This document shows positions 36,604-46,147 of a stretch of 64,000 nt of DNA, one piece after another. Under the pieces are notes generated by a model, which saw nothing but the letters and a program-made list of their open reading frames with translations, made no database searches and was not told where the DNA came from. The stretch spans positions 1-64,000 of the forward strand of contig NZ_CP049109.1 in assembly GCF_011057975.1 (NCBI RefSeq), in the 5' to 3' direction. Made by a program: the position numbers and the translations under genes. Within the stretch, counting starts at the first letter, position 1. Each line of letters starts with the position of its first letter. Origin of the DNA: Sphingosinithalassobacter tenebrarum. Lineage in GTDB: Bacteria > Pseudomonadota > Alphaproteobacteria > Sphingomonadales > Sphingomonadaceae.

Positions 36604-37875
36604 TCACGCGGTCCGGCGCTGCGAGGGCGTGGGGGCCGCGGCGACATCGTTCCCGGCATGCAGTGTCCGCTCGGCCTCGGCCATATAGTCGCGCGTGATC
36701 GGCAAGGCCCGGCGCGAACGCGCGAACTGGAGCTGGTAGTTCACCATCCCGCCTTCGGCGAAGCTGATATGGGAGCCGGCGAGATAGAAGATCCACATAC
36801 GGTAGAAGCGCTCGTCATAAAGATCGACGATCGCGTCCTTCGCCGCCACTGCCCGGTCATACCAGTGTTTGAGCGTGTGCGCATAGTGCAGCCGCAGCAC
36901 TTCCAGATCGGTCAGGAACATCCGCATCCCCTCATAGCCCTCGGCGATTTCGGACAGCGCGGGGATATAGCCGCCGGGAAAGATATATTTGGATGTGAAG
37001 GCGTCGGTGACGCCGGGACGCCCCGCCCGGCCGATCGTGTGGATCAGCATCACGCCCTCGGGCGTCAGCAGCTCGCGGCATTTGGCGAAGAAGGTGCGAT
37101 ATTGCGGCGTGCCGACATGTTCGAACATGCCGACCGAAACGATCCGGTCATACTGGCCCTGCAGGTCGCGATAATCGACCAGCTCGAACCGGACATGATC
37201 GGAAACGCCCGCTTCGGCGGCGCGGCGCCGCGCGACCTTCAGCTGTTCCTCCGACAAGGTGACACCGGTCACGTCGGCGCCCGTCTTTTCGTGCAGATAC
37301 AGCGCCATGCCGCCCCAGCCGCAGCCGATGTCGAGCACGCGCATCCCCGGCTCGAGCGCGAGCTTGGCGGCGATATGCGCTTTCTTGTCGCGCTGCGCCT
37401 GTTCGAGACTGTTGCCGGGATCGGTAAAGTAGGCGCAGCTATATTGGCGATCGGCATCGAGGAAGAGGTCGTAGAGGCGATCGGACAAATCGTAGTGATG
37501 CGCGACGTTGCGCTTCGACCGGCGCGCCTGGTTAACGCGGCCGAGCCGGAAGGCCAGCCCGTTCGCGACCCGGCGCAGCGGCCCGGGTTCGAGAACCGGC
37601 GCGCCTTCCTCCCAGCGGGTATTGCGCGCGATGATCGACAGGACGCCGAGAATGTCGCCCTCCTCGATCACCAGCTTGCCGTCCATGAAGCTTTCGGCGG
37701 TACCAAGGCTAGGTTCGCGAATGATCGCGCCGGCAACCCCCTTTCCGAGGCGGATGGTTGCGGGAGCGAGTTCGGGGTCGGGTGCGCCGAAGGTCCGGCG
37801 GCTGCCATCGGTGTGGATGACGGTCAGTTCGCCGTGCTTGATCGTGCGCCCGAGATAGCGGTCGATCAGTGCCAT
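36604..37875 (-). CDS. cfa: cyclopropane-fatty-acyl-phospholipid synthase family protein
   Basis: SAM-dependent enzyme that adds a methylene bridge to unsaturated phospholipid acyl chains. 423 residues. The N-terminal lipid-binding region (about 1-110) is followed by the Rossmann domain with VLDIGCGWGGMALYLHEKTG (about 180-199), TGVTLSEEQLKVARRR, and VSVGMFEHVGTPQYRTFF, which carries the bicarbonate-site Glu. Related methyltransferases (tuberculostearate-type) look similar, so the exact product is inferred. It lies 71 bp downstream of the Mo-oxidoreductase gene on the same strand. Confidence 0.9.
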   Translation of the reverse strand: MALIDRYLGRTIKHGELTVIHTDGSRRTFGAPDPELAPATIRLGKGVAGAIIREPSLGTAESFMDGKLVIEEGDILGVLSIIARNTRWEEGAPVLEPGPLRRVANGLAFRLGRVNQARRSKRNVAHHYDLSDRLYDLFLDADRQYSCAYFTDPGNSLEQAQRDKKAHIAAKLALEPGMRVLDIGCGWGGMALYLHEKTGADVTGVTLSEEQLKVARRRAAEAGVSDHVRFELVDYRDLQGQYDRIVSVGMFEHVGTPQYRTFFAKCRELLTPEGVMLIHTIGRAGRPGVTDAFTSKYIFPGGYIPALSEIAEGYEGMRMFLTDLEVLRLHYAHTLKHWYDRAVAAKDAIVDLYDERFYRMWIFYLAGSHISFAEGGMVNYQLQFARSRRALPITRDYMAEAERTLHAGNDVAAAPTPSQRRTA

Positions 37876-37946
37876 GCCGCAAAGCTAGGGGGTAATCCGT
37901 AGTTGTGCCATAGGGATTGGCCGATTTTTACAATCGAGCGAATCGA

Positions 37947-38708
37947 TCAGATGCCGGCATACCAGGCGTAATCGGCGCGATCCTCCCAGAAACCGCCCTT
38001 TCCCGCGCCGATTGCGTCCAGGCTTGCAACGGCTTCAACCCGCATCACGAATTTTGCATGCTTGTAGCCGAGCTGACGCTCGACGCGCAGTCGCACCGGC
38101 GCGCCATGCCCGACCGGCAATTGCCGACGGTTCATTGCCCAGGCGAGGATCGTCTGGGGATGATAGGCATCGACCAGGTCGATCGATTCATAATAAGCGC
38201 TTGCGCCGTGACGATCGGCGCAGTGGAAGACGATATAGTTCGCTTCCTCGCGCAGCCCGGCGAGATCGAGCAGATGCGCGAGCCGCGGCCCCTGCCACTT
38301 GCCGATCGCGCTCCATCCCTCGACGCAATCGTGGCGCGTGATCTGCGCGCGTTGCGGCATCGTCTGCAGCTGGCGCAGGCTGATCGCAAGCGGACGACGC
38401 ACCAGCCCGTCCACTTTCAGCCGCCAGTCGCGAAAGCCGGTGGCGAGATGCGCGCGATAGGCCTCCGTCCCCGGATTGGTCGCGCCGTTGGTGCGGAAAC
38501 GCGGGCTCATCTGATCAGGACGATATTCGGGCGCGAGCGCATCGCGCCCCTGCAGCGTGCGCTGCAGCCCGCGATGCAAATCCGCGCCGGTGAAGAGCAG
38601 GTTCCTGGCGGTTTCACTACGTCCGATCGCGTCGCACCCGGCCAGCAGCGCCCCCGCGCCGGTCACCAGCCCCGCCGTCATCGCGCGACGGGTGATCAGG
38701 CGGCTCAT
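37947..38708 (-). CDS. molybdopterin-dependent oxidoreductase (sulfite oxidase fold), Tat lipoprotein
   Basis: 253-residue periplasmic enzyme. The N-terminus (MSRLITRRAMTAGLVTGAGA) has a twin arginine and ends in the lipobox LLAGC, so it is probably a Tat-exported lipoprotein. The Moco domain has the Mo-ligand Cys in TRHDCVEGWSAIGKWQG (about residue 125), YESIDLVDAYHPQTILAWAMN and LPVGHGAPVRLRVERQLGYK. It overlaps the cytochrome b gene by four bases, so electrons should pass to or from that membrane partner, as in YedYZ/MsrPQ or SorAB-like systems. Substrate unknown. Confidence 0.9.
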   Translation of the reverse strand: MSRLITRRAMTAGLVTGAGALLAGCDAIGRSETARNLLFTGADLHRGLQRTLQGRDALAPEYRPDQMSPRFRTNGATNPGTEAYRAHLATGFRDWRLKVDGLVRRPLAISLRQLQTMPQRAQITRHDCVEGWSAIGKWQGPRLAHLLDLAGLREEANYIVFHCADRHGASAYYESIDLVDAYHPQTILAWAMNRRQLPVGHGAPVRLRVERQLGYKHAKFVMRVEAVASLDAIGAGKGGFWEDRADYAWYAGI

Positions 38709-39466
38709 TCTTCCTCTCCTTCGGGCACCTGCCAGCGCCCGGTGATCATCGAGCGCACTTCGTTGATCGGCCCGGCCAGGATCACCAGCGTCAGGTGCAC
38801 GATGATGAACAGCGTCAGCAGCGACGCGCAGATGAAATGCACCGACCGTGCCGACTGCCGCCCGCCGAAAATGTCGAGCAGCCACGGCCATGCCGCATCC
38901 ATCCCGGGCGAAAGCGCCAGACCGGTGAAGATCATCAGCGGAATCAGCACAAAGATCACGCCGACATAGCTCAGCTTCTGAAAGACATTGTAGCGCTCGG
39001 GATGCTCGGGATCGTGGAAGCGAAAGGCGCAATGCGCGCGGAAATCGCGCCATAATGCGCGCCAGTGCAATTCGGCCGGGCGCAGCCGCAGGTCACGCTG
39101 GAAATGCCGGTTGCGCAGGCTCGCGATCATGAAGGCGAGCAGACCGAAAGCGAAGACCAGCGCGAAGAACAAGTGCCAGCGCCGCGCCAGCGCAAGGCTG
39201 TAATAGCTCGGAATCGTCATTTGCCAGTCGCCGATGACCGGCCCGAAATCGACGAAGCGCGGCAGGCTGAGCCACGGCGCATCGTAATTGGCGCCGTAGC
39301 TGCCCCAGTAGAGATGCGGATGCGCGTCGGAAATAACCATGCCGCTGCCGATCAGGACGATCACGGCAACGGCGTTGAGCCAGTGCCAGAAACGCGTGGC
39401 GATGCGATGGCGGTATATCGGCGAACGCGCGGACTCCGTGCCGGTTTGGCGCAATTCCTCGTCCAT
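38705..39466 (-). CDS. cytochrome b561/b6-type membrane partner of the Mo-oxidoreductase
   Basis: 253-residue inner-membrane protein with about five hydrophobic segments, four of them forming a di-heme b561-like bundle. Candidate heme His residues: RFWHWLNAV, ARRWHLFFALV, and SVHFICASLLTLFIIVHLTL (two). The start is the ATG giving MDEELRQTGTESARSP. Co-translated with the downstream Moco protein (ATGA overlap). Expected to link it to the quinone pool. Confidence 0.88.
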   Translation of the reverse strand: MDEELRQTGTESARSPIYRHRIATRFWHWLNAVAVIVLIGSGMVISDAHPHLYWGSYGANYDAPWLSLPRFVDFGPVIGDWQMTIPSYYSLALARRWHLFFALVFAFGLLAFMIASLRNRHFQRDLRLRPAELHWRALWRDFRAHCAFRFHDPEHPERYNVFQKLSYVGVIFVLIPLMIFTGLALSPGMDAAWPWLLDIFGGRQSARSVHFICASLLTLFIIVHLTLVILAGPINEVRSMITGRWQVPEGEEE

Positions 39467-39576
39467 CGGGCCTCTCGTTCGTCGCTCGCATGCCAGTCTA
39501 GCGGGTTTGGACCGCGCGGGTAAGAGGCCATGCCCGCCGGGCCCAAACGCCTCGCGGAAGGCCGTTGACAATTTCT

Positions 39577-39595
39577 GATAATGACATTGACTCGC
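39577..39595. promoter_or_regulatory. Fur-box-like site upstream of TonB receptor
   Basis: GATAATGACATTGACTCGC matches 13 of 19 positions of the Escherichia coli Fur consensus, with the first eight bases identical. It lies 47 bp upstream of the receptor ATG, the right place for iron-dependent repression of the receptor-PepSY operon. Known consensus plus position; not proof of binding. Confidence 0.5.
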
Positions 39596-39641
39596 AATAG
39601 CGCCCCTCTTACTGCGCCGCGACCAATCCAAGGGGGATAGA

Positions 39642-41924
39642 ATGATTGCTTCGCGCCTGCTGCGTTCCGCCAGCGCTACCACCGTCATCGCGCTTGCCGC
39701 CGCAAGCGGCAGCGCCTTTGCGCAGGAAGCGCCAGGCGATCCAGTCGAAGGCGAAGCGATCATCGTGAAGGGCGAAAAGGTCGACCGCAGCATCCAGGAA
39801 ACGACGACCAGCGTTTCGGTGACCACCGCCGAGCAGATCGCCGAGCAGAACATCGTTTCGGTGCAGGATATCTACAACCGCACGGCGAACATGTCGGAGA
39901 CGTACGGTTCCTACGGCTTCACCATTCGCGGCATGAGCAACCGCGGCGTTTCGGGCGGCGGCAACGGCGCGCTCGCCACCGTCTATGTCGACGGCGCACC
40001 GATGCCGACCACGGTGCTCCACGCCGCGCCTTCGGACACCTGGGATGTCGAGCAGGTGGAAATCCTGCGCGGCCCGCAATCGACGCTGCAGGGGCTCAAT
40101 GCCCTTGCCGGCACGGTGATGATCCGCACCCGCACGCCGGGCTTCGACTGGGATGCGCGCGCGCAGGTCCGCGCGGCCGAGGGCGACCGGTATCAGCTTT
40201 CGGCGGCGGGCGGCGGTCCGCTGATCGCCGATCAGCTCGCCTTTCGCGTATCGGCGGATTATCGCGACGAGCGCGGGTTCATCTACAATCCGACGCGCGA
40301 CGCCTATGAGGATCAGCTCCAGCAGATCAATCTGCGCGGCAAGCTGCGCTGGACGCCGGAGGCGCTGCCGGGGTTCGAGGCGCAGCTTGGCTTCACTCAT
40401 TTCGATCGCGAAGGCGGCTACTACTACGTCTATTCCGATCTGGGCACGCCCGATCCGTTCGAGGACCGGCTGAACTTCTCCAATGTCGACAACAAGATCG
40501 ATTCGCAGGTCGATATCGCTACCGCCGAGCTGCGCTACGATATCTCGCCCGCGCTCTCGCTCACCAGCGTCACTTCGTGGAACGACGTGCACGAGGACGG
40601 GCTGTACGATGGCGAAGGCACCGCAGTCGACATGGGCTATGGCGCGCAGGATCGCGACTATACCACGCTCACCCAGGAACTGCGTCTCGGCTATGAGAAT
40701 GACTGGCTGACCGGCCTGTTCGGCCTGTTCTATTATGATCGCGACCAGACCATCGCCACCGACAGCCGCACGCTGGTGCCCGTGCCCCAGCAGACCGGGA
40801 TCGACCTGCTCGTGTCGCAGGGCGGGCTCGACGTCGCGACTGCGACCTATGTCGTCAGTCAGTATGTCGCGGCGATGCCCAACATCATCGTCGACTATGA
40901 AAGCAATTCGCCGAGCAACGTGCGGACAATGGCAGTGTTCGGCGACGTGCGAGTCGCGCTCACCGACCGGCTCTCGCTGATCGCCGGCTTCCGCTACGAC
41001 CATGAGCGGCTGCGGATCGAAGTCAACCAGACGGCGACCAATGCCGGCACGCTGCCCGATCCGGCGGCATTCGGCCCGCTGGCGCCGGCAGTCGCCGGGC
41101 TCAACCAGGGCGTGCTCGGCCTTGTCGCGCAGGCGGCCAATTCGACTCCCGAAACCGAGCGCAGCTTCGATGCCTTCCTGCCCAAGGGCGGGCTTCGCTA
41201 CGAATGGACCGACGATCTGAGCACGGCCTTCGTCGTCCAGCGCGGCTATCGCTCGGGCGGCACCAGCAGCAACACCGCGCGCTCGCTCGAAGTGCCCTAC
41301 GATCCCGAATATACTTGGAATTACGAGCTGTCGATGCGCTCGCAATGGCTCGATGGGCGGCTCACGCTCAATGCCAATGCATTCTATGTCGACTGGACCG
41401 ATCAGCAGATCAACGTGTTCTTCGGCCTCAACAGCTATGACTTCAACACCGTCAACGCCGGCAAGTCGCATGTCTATGGCTTCGAGGTCGAGACCAACCA
41501 TTATGTGTCGCGCAATTTCGACTGGTATGCATCGGTCGGACACGTCGTCAGCGAATTCGACGAATTCAGCGTCAGCCAGGGCAGCACCCAGGACGATCTG
41601 ACCGGATCGGAATTTCCCTATGCGCCGCGCTGGACCGTGGCCGGCGGCGTCAATGGCCGGTTCGGCCCGATCGTCGCCAATGTAAACGCCAGCTATCGCA
41701 GCGGCCTCTACAGCAGCGCCGGCGTCGACCAGGCGCAGGTCCGGCTCGATTCGCGCACGCTGGTCAACGCCAAGATCAGCTATGACGGGGGCGCCTGGAC
41801 CGCCTATGTCTTCGCCGACAATCTGTTCGACGAGGAATATATCCAGTACGTCAACACCGTCTTCAACCAGGGCATTCTCGGCGAGCCACAGGTGTTCGGC
41901 GCGGGCCTGACGGTCGGCTTCTGA
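39642..41924 (+). CDS. TonB-dependent siderophore/metal receptor
   Basis: 760-residue outer-membrane receptor. Signal peptide to about GSAFAQ (residue 28), a plug domain with QETTTSVSVTTAEQIAEQNI, VQDIYNRTANM and VEILRGPQSTLQGLNALAG, then a large barrel ending VFGAGLTVGF with a C-terminal aromatic residue. Downstream, coupled genes encode a small membrane protein and a PepSY protein, the usual partners of siderophore receptors. A Fur-like box lies upstream. A ferric siderophore or heme-like ligand is inferred, not shown. Confidence 0.93.
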   Translation: MIASRLLRSASATTVIALAAASGSAFAQEAPGDPVEGEAIIVKGEKVDRSIQETTTSVSVTTAEQIAEQNIVSVQDIYNRTANMSETYGSYGFTIRGMSNRGVSGGGNGALATVYVDGAPMPTTVLHAAPSDTWDVEQVEILRGPQSTLQGLNALAGTVMIRTRTPGFDWDARAQVRAAEGDRYQLSAAGGGPLIADQLAFRVSADYRDERGFIYNPTRDAYEDQLQQINLRGKLRWTPEALPGFEAQLGFTHFDREGGYYYVYSDLGTPDPFEDRLNFSNVDNKIDSQVDIATAELRYDISPALSLTSVTSWNDVHEDGLYDGEGTAVDMGYGAQDRDYTTLTQELRLGYENDWLTGLFGLFYYDRDQTIATDSRTLVPVPQQTGIDLLVSQGGLDVATATYVVSQYVAAMPNIIVDYESNSPSNVRTMAVFGDVRVALTDRLSLIAGFRYDHERLRIEVNQTATNAGTLPDPAAFGPLAPAVAGLNQGVLGLVAQAANSTPETERSFDAFLPKGGLRYEWTDDLSTAFVVQRGYRSGGTSSNTARSLEVPYDPEYTWNYELSMRSQWLDGRLTLNANAFYVDWTDQQINVFFGLNSYDFNTVNAGKSHVYGFEVETNHYVSRNFDWYASVGHVVSEFDEFSVSQGSTQDDLTGSEFPYAPRWTVAGGVNGRFGPIVANVNASYRSGLYSSAGVDQAQVRLDSRTLVNAKISYDGGAWTAYVFADNLFDEEYIQYVNTVFNQGILGEPQVFGAGLTVGF

Positions 41925-42490
41925 TGGCCGACGCCACTCCGCTGGCGGCGCTGGCGCTGATCGCGGCGGGCGCCGGCGCGGCGTTGCTGCTGCGCCGCGC
42001 GTGGCGCCATCGCGGCGAGCGGCGATTCGTGGCATTGGGCTGGGCGGCAATCGCCGTCGCGCTGATCGTCCCGGCGCTGTTCCTGGGCAGCGCGCGCGGG
42101 CCCTTCATCGCCGAAACCATGATCTCGATCGGCGCACTGATCGTCGTCGCGCGCGGCGTTACGGTGCGCGAAAAGCGCGGCAATGGACGGCAGAGCCTGG
42201 CACCCGAACCGTCTGAACGTCCGTCGGCGGTATGGCGCGGGGTGCTGCGCTGGCTGCTCGCCGGGCCGGTCGGGATGATCGCGGCGATGGGCGTGGGCAT
42301 CGCCTATGCCGTATGGGTGCCCGGCGCGCCGCAGACACGGCTGCTGGTCGCGGGCCTGATGATCCCGGTGCTGTGGGGCGGCGCGATCGCCTGGACGCTG
42401 GCCGACAATCGCATCCTGCGCGCAACCGCCGTCCTCGTCGGCGTGTCAGTTGTCACTTTCTCCGCAGCCGTTCTGAAGGGGTTTGCATGA
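41924..42490 (+). CDS. small polytopic membrane protein of the iron-uptake operon
   Basis: 188 residues with about five hydrophobic helices (about 8-25, 38-55, 64-78, 112-128, 136-155, the last pair followed by a final helix near 165-183) and a basic loop with EKRGNGRQSLAPEPSERPS. Family not recognised. Its ATG overlaps the receptor stop by one base (TGATG) and its stop overlaps the PepSY start by four, so it is firmly inside the operon. Probably assists ferric-siderophore handling at the inner membrane; this is inference from position. Confidence 0.72.
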   Translation: MADATPLAALALIAAGAGAALLLRRAWRHRGERRFVALGWAAIAVALIVPALFLGSARGPFIAETMISIGALIVVARGVTVREKRGNGRQSLAPEPSERPSAVWRGVLRWLLAGPVGMIAAMGVGIAYAVWVPGAPQTRLLVAGLMIPVLWGGAIAWTLADNRILRATAVLVGVSVVTFSAAVLKGFA

Positions 42491-43992
42491 CCGCCACGTC
42501 GCAGCAACCGCGCAGAAAGAAGACTTACTGGCCGCGCATCCCCTCGGGTTTCGTCCGCGCGGTTCTGGCGGGGCACAGCGCGCTCGGCCTGGTCTTCGCC
42601 GCGCTGCTCTTCCTCGTCTGCCTGTCGGGCAGCCTGTCGGTCTTCGCGCGCGAGTTTCTGCGCTGGGAAAGCCCCAATGCGCCGGTCCTGCACCAGGTCG
42701 ACGGCGCGGCGGTGCAAAATGCGATGGAACAGGTGATCGCGCGCAGCGAAGCCGCGCCCGAACATATCTTCGTCACGCTGCCCGCGCCCGAAATCCCGCG
42801 CCTGATCCTGACCACCGATATCGCCGGGGAGCATCGCAACTGGATCGCCGACGGCGAAGGCAATGTCGTGGCGGAGGGCAAGGATCCCTTCACCGAATTC
42901 CTCACTCATCTTCACATCAACCTGCATTTGCCGCGCAGCTGGGGCGAATTTCTGGTGGGACTGAGCGGCGTCGCGCTGCTTTCCCTGTTGATATCGGGCA
43001 TTCTCGCCCATCCGCGCATCTTTCGCGACGCGTTCCATTTCCGGCGCGGCGGCGGATCGGTGCGGCTGCAGGAAGCCGATGTCCATAATCGCCTCGGCGT
43101 CTGGGCGATGCCGTTTCACATCCTGATCTCGCTCACCGGCGCGCTGCTCGGGCTGACGACGCTGATCGTCGGCGTTCTCGCGCTCGCACTGTTCCAGGGC
43201 GATGTGAACAAGGCCTATTCGCTGTTCCTTTCCCCGACCCCGGCCGACGATCCGCGTGCCGCGCCGCCGCCCGAACTGGTCGCCGCCTTCGCGACGCTGG
43301 AGCGCGAGGCGCCCGACGGACACCCGGTCTATATGCTGCTCGAACATCCGCTCGAACGCGGGCAGAGCGTGTCGATCAACACGCGCTATCCCAATCGCCT
43401 CGCGTCGGTCGACAGCTATGTGCTCGACGGCAGGGGCAAGGTGCTCGACCGCAATGTCCACGCCGAAACCACGGTCGGCGAAAAGCTGCTCAATTCGCTC
43501 GGCCCGCTGCATTTCGGCTGGTTCGGCGGGGGAATCGTCAAGGTCGCCTATTTCCTGCTCGGACTGGCGCTGACCGTGCTGACCGCGACCGGCATCACCA
43601 TCTGGCTGGCGCGCCGCCGCGAAAAGGGGCGCCCGGCGCCGGGATGGGAGAAGATATGGACCGGATGGGTGTGGAGCCAGCCGCTCGCCATCGCGCTGGC
43701 GGGTCTGGCGACGCTGACCGGCAGCGGCGGGCATGTGCTGCCGCTGATTGTCTGGGGCGTCACGTCGCTGATCGTGCTCGGCGCCGCGATGGTGCTGCCC
43801 CCCGCTGTCACGGCGCGCGGCGCGCGGGTGTCTGCCGGGGCTACGATGATCCTGCTCGGGATCGGGCATCTGACGATCAACGCCATCCCCGGCGACGCGA
43901 TTGCGGTGACGGTCGATCTCGTGCTGGTGGCGGGCGGGCTGGCGATGCTCGTGCCCGCGCTGCGCGCAGGGGCGGAACCGGCGGCGACCTAG
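42487..43992 (+). CDS. PepSY-associated TM protein (PiuB-like ferric reductase/uptake family)
   Basis: 501-residue inner-membrane protein of the PepSY-TM family. First TM helix AGHSALGLVFAALLFLVCLSGSLSVF (about 30-52), a periplasmic PepSY region (about 60-150), LTHLHINLHLPRSWGEFLVGLSG with His residues likely to bind heme, and further TM helices around 160-180, 210-240 and 355-375. Its C-terminal third adds four more helices, longer than minimal PepSY-TM proteins. These proteins accompany TonB siderophore receptors and are thought to reduce or import iron. Last gene of the operon; convergent with the MpaB-like gene. Confidence 0.87.
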   Translation: MTATSQQPRRKKTYWPRIPSGFVRAVLAGHSALGLVFAALLFLVCLSGSLSVFAREFLRWESPNAPVLHQVDGAAVQNAMEQVIARSEAAPEHIFVTLPAPEIPRLILTTDIAGEHRNWIADGEGNVVAEGKDPFTEFLTHLHINLHLPRSWGEFLVGLSGVALLSLLISGILAHPRIFRDAFHFRRGGGSVRLQEADVHNRLGVWAMPFHILISLTGALLGLTTLIVGVLALALFQGDVNKAYSLFLSPTPADDPRAAPPPELVAAFATLEREAPDGHPVYMLLEHPLERGQSVSINTRYPNRLASVDSYVLDGRGKVLDRNVHAETTVGEKLLNSLGPLHFGWFGGGIVKVAYFLLGLALTVLTATGITIWLARRREKGRPAPGWEKIWTGWVWSQPLAIALAGLATLTGSGGHVLPLIVWGVTSLIVLGAAMVLPPAVTARGARVSAGATMILLGIGHLTINAIPGDAIAVTVDLVLVAGGLAMLVPALRAGAEPAAT

Positions 43993-44825
43993 CCGCGAAA
44001 TGCCCAGCGCAGCGTGCCGGCGATGCCCCGCGCCGCGCCGCGGAACGCCGGTTGCGCGACTCGCGGCACACGCAGCCCGTGCATCTCGCGCGCCCAGGGC
44101 GGCAGCAGATCGACCGCCGCCTGCATCACCAGCGACTGGACGGGCGCGAGCGCCAGCTTCTGCGGCGGCTGACGCAGCACGAGCTTCGCGACTTCGGCGC
44201 TGCGCGCATCGGCTCGCAATTCGGGTCGATAGCGTTCGAGCAGCGCCTGGGCCTCCGCCCGCGTCGCCGGCACCGGATCGGCCCCCAGCGCATGCGCGAC
44301 ATAAGCGGTTTCGGCGAAATAGCGGTCCTGATCGGCGCGCGACATGCCCGGCTCGCCATAGCGGCGCCACGCCGCGAGAAAGCTCAGCGATTCGGCGGCA
44401 TGAACCCAGGCGAGCAGATGCGGATCATCGGCGCGATAGGGGGTGCCGTCGGGCAGCGTCCCCTGAACCTGCGCGTGGATCGCCTTCACGCGCGCGATCG
44501 CCGCCTCGGCATCGTCGCGCTGCGCATAGGTGGTGAGCGCGATGAACCGCGCGGTGCGCCGCAACCGCCCGTGCATGTCCTCGCGGAAATTGGAAAAGTC
44601 CCACACGCCGGCCAGCGCGGCGGGATGGAGCATCTGGAGCAGCAGCGCCGAAACGCCGCCGATCATCATCCCCATCACATCGCCATGCACGCGCCACGCC
44701 ACGCAATCGCGCGGCAGCAGCGCGTCGTCAGATCGGATGACGGGGGCATCGCCCCGGGCGGTATCGTGAAAAAACGAACGCACTTCGCCGATCATCGCCC
44801 GGCGCAATGCGTCGGCCGCGCTCAT
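43989..44825 (-). CDS. oxygenase MpaB-family protein (DUF2236)
   Basis: 278-residue protein of the MpaB/latex-clearing-protein (DUF2236) superfamily, alpha-helical heme proteins. The first conserved stretch is [37 protein letters not shown] (about residues 44-80), with further His in [16 protein letters not shown]. The start overlaps the rlmN stop by ATGA. Its substrate is unknown; characterised members include polyisoprene oxygenase and a fungal mycophenolate enzyme, neither of which can be assumed here. Confidence 0.85.
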   Translation of the reverse strand: MSAADALRRAMIGEVRSFFHDTARGDAPVIRSDDALLPRDCVAWRVHGDVMGMMIGGVSALLLQMLHPAALAGVWDFSNFREDMHGRLRRTARFIALTTYAQRDDAEAAIARVKAIHAQVQGTLPDGTPYRADDPHLLAWVHAAESLSFLAAWRRYGEPGMSRADQDRYFAETAYVAHALGADPVPATRAEAQALLERYRPELRADARSAEVAKLVLRQPPQKLALAPVQSLVMQAAVDLLPPWAREMHGLRVPRVAQPAFRGAARGIAGTLRWAFRG

Positions 44826-46030
44826 CCCAGCGCCGCCAGCTTTTCCTCGGCCATCCGGTCGAGTTCGGCGCGGCTCTTCTTCTCCGCCGCGGTCTTGAGC
44901 TGCCCGCAGGCGGCATCGATGTCGCGTCCGCGCGGCGTGCGCACCGGCGCCGAAATCCCCGCTTCGAAGACGATGTTGCTGAACGACCGGATACGATCGG
45001 GATCCGAACATTCGTACGGCGCACCGGGCCAGGGATTGAACGGGATGAGGTTTACCTTGGCAGGCAGCTTGTACTTGCGCAGCAGCCGGACGAGCTCGCG
45101 CGCATCGGCGTCGCTGTCATTCTTGTCCTTGAGCATGACGTACTCGAAGGTGATGCGCCGCGCATTGTTCGCGCCGGGATAATCGGCGCAGGCCTGCAGC
45201 ACCTGCTCGATCCCGTATTTCCGGTTGATCGGCACGATCTCGTCGCGCACTTCCTTGGTCACGGCATGGAGCGAGACGGCGAGATTGACGCCGATTTCCT
45301 GCCCGCACCGCTCCATCTGCGGCACCACGCCCGAGGTGGAGAGGGTGATCCGCCGCTTGGAAAGCGCGAGTCCGTCGCCGTCCATGACGAGCTTCAGCGC
45401 ATCGCGGACATTGTCGAAATTATACAGCGGCTCGCCCATCCCCATCATCACGATGTTGGTGAGCATCCGCCCCTCGGGCTGGCTCGGCCATTCGCCCAGC
45501 GAATCGCGCGCGAGCATTACCTGCCCGACGATTTCCCCGGCGGTGAGATTGCGGACGAGGCGCATCGTGCCGGTATGGCAGAAGCGGCAATTGAGCGTGC
45601 AGCCCACCTGGCTCGAAACGCACAAGGTCCCCCGATCGGCGTCGGGGATGAACACCATTTCATAGTCCTGCCCGTCGGGCGAGCGCAGCAGCCATTTGCG
45701 CGTCCCGTCCGTCGAAACCTGCGCCTCGACCACGTCGGGACGGCCAACGACGAAGCGCTCAGCGAGCCAGGGATGCTGCGCCTTGGCGATATCGGTCATC
45801 GCAGTGAAGTCGGTCGCGCCGCGATTATACATCCAGTGCCACAGCTGCTTGGCGCGCAGCTTCGCCTGCTTCGGCGTCATCCCGGCGGCCTCGAGCGCGG
45901 CGCGAATCTCCTCGCGCGGCAAGCCGATCAGGTCGACGCGCCCATCCGCGCGCGGCGCGGTGTCGCGCGGCACGGGCACGGGATCGATATGCCCGGGCAT
46001 GGGCATGGAAAGCTGCTCGGTCTGCTGCAT
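44822..46030 (-). CDS. rlmN: 23S rRNA (adenine2503-C2)-methyltransferase / tRNA A37 methyltransferase
   Basis: Radical-SAM dual-specificity methyltransferase acting on 23S rRNA A2503 and some tRNAs. About 402 residues from the ATG giving [21 protein letters not shown] longer in-frame start at 46117 exists but would run through the inverted repeat shared with the LysR gene. The 4Fe-4S motif is [12 protein letters not shown] (CX3CX2C), with conserved [18 protein letters not shown] and the catalytic Cys near the C-terminus (DAACGQL). Divergent from a LysR regulator. Confidence 0.94.
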   Translation of the reverse strand: MQQTEQLSMPMPGHIDPVPVPRDTAPRADGRVDLIGLPREEIRAALEAAGMTPKQAKLRAKQLWHWMYNRGATDFTAMTDIAKAQHPWLAERFVVGRPDVVEAQVSTDGTRKWLLRSPDGQDYEMVFIPDADRGTLCVSSQVGCTLNCRFCHTGTMRLVRNLTAGEIVGQVMLARDSLGEWPSQPEGRMLTNIVMMGMGEPLYNFDNVRDALKLVMDGDGLALSKRRITLSTSGVVPQMERCGQEIGVNLAVSLHAVTKEVRDEIVPINRKYGIEQVLQACADYPGANNARRITFEYVMLKDKNDSDADARELVRLLRKYKLPAKVNLIPFNPWPGAPYECSDPDRIRSFSNIVFEAGISAPVRTPRGRDIDAACGQLKTAAEKKSRAELDRMAEEKLAALG

Positions 46031-46104
46031 CGGCGCGATATAGGGGAAAATGCCCCGCGTTTCCACATCCCCGCCGCTCGCCCCGGCCGAAAACGCGCCC
46101 TCAA

Positions 46105-46147
46105 ATAAAATTGTCATATGTTGCCTATCGGTGTATAACAATTTTAT
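46105..46147. promoter_or_regulatory. perfect 10-bp inverted repeat in the rlmN/LysR divergent promoter
   Basis: ATAAAATTGT (46105-46114) and ACAATTTTAT (46138-46147) are exact reverse complements, 23 bp apart, centre-to-centre 33 bp. The right arm covers the first two bases of the LysR start codon. The region is very AT-rich against a GC-rich background, so it also holds the promoters. A likely binding site for the LysR protein. Confidence 0.6.
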
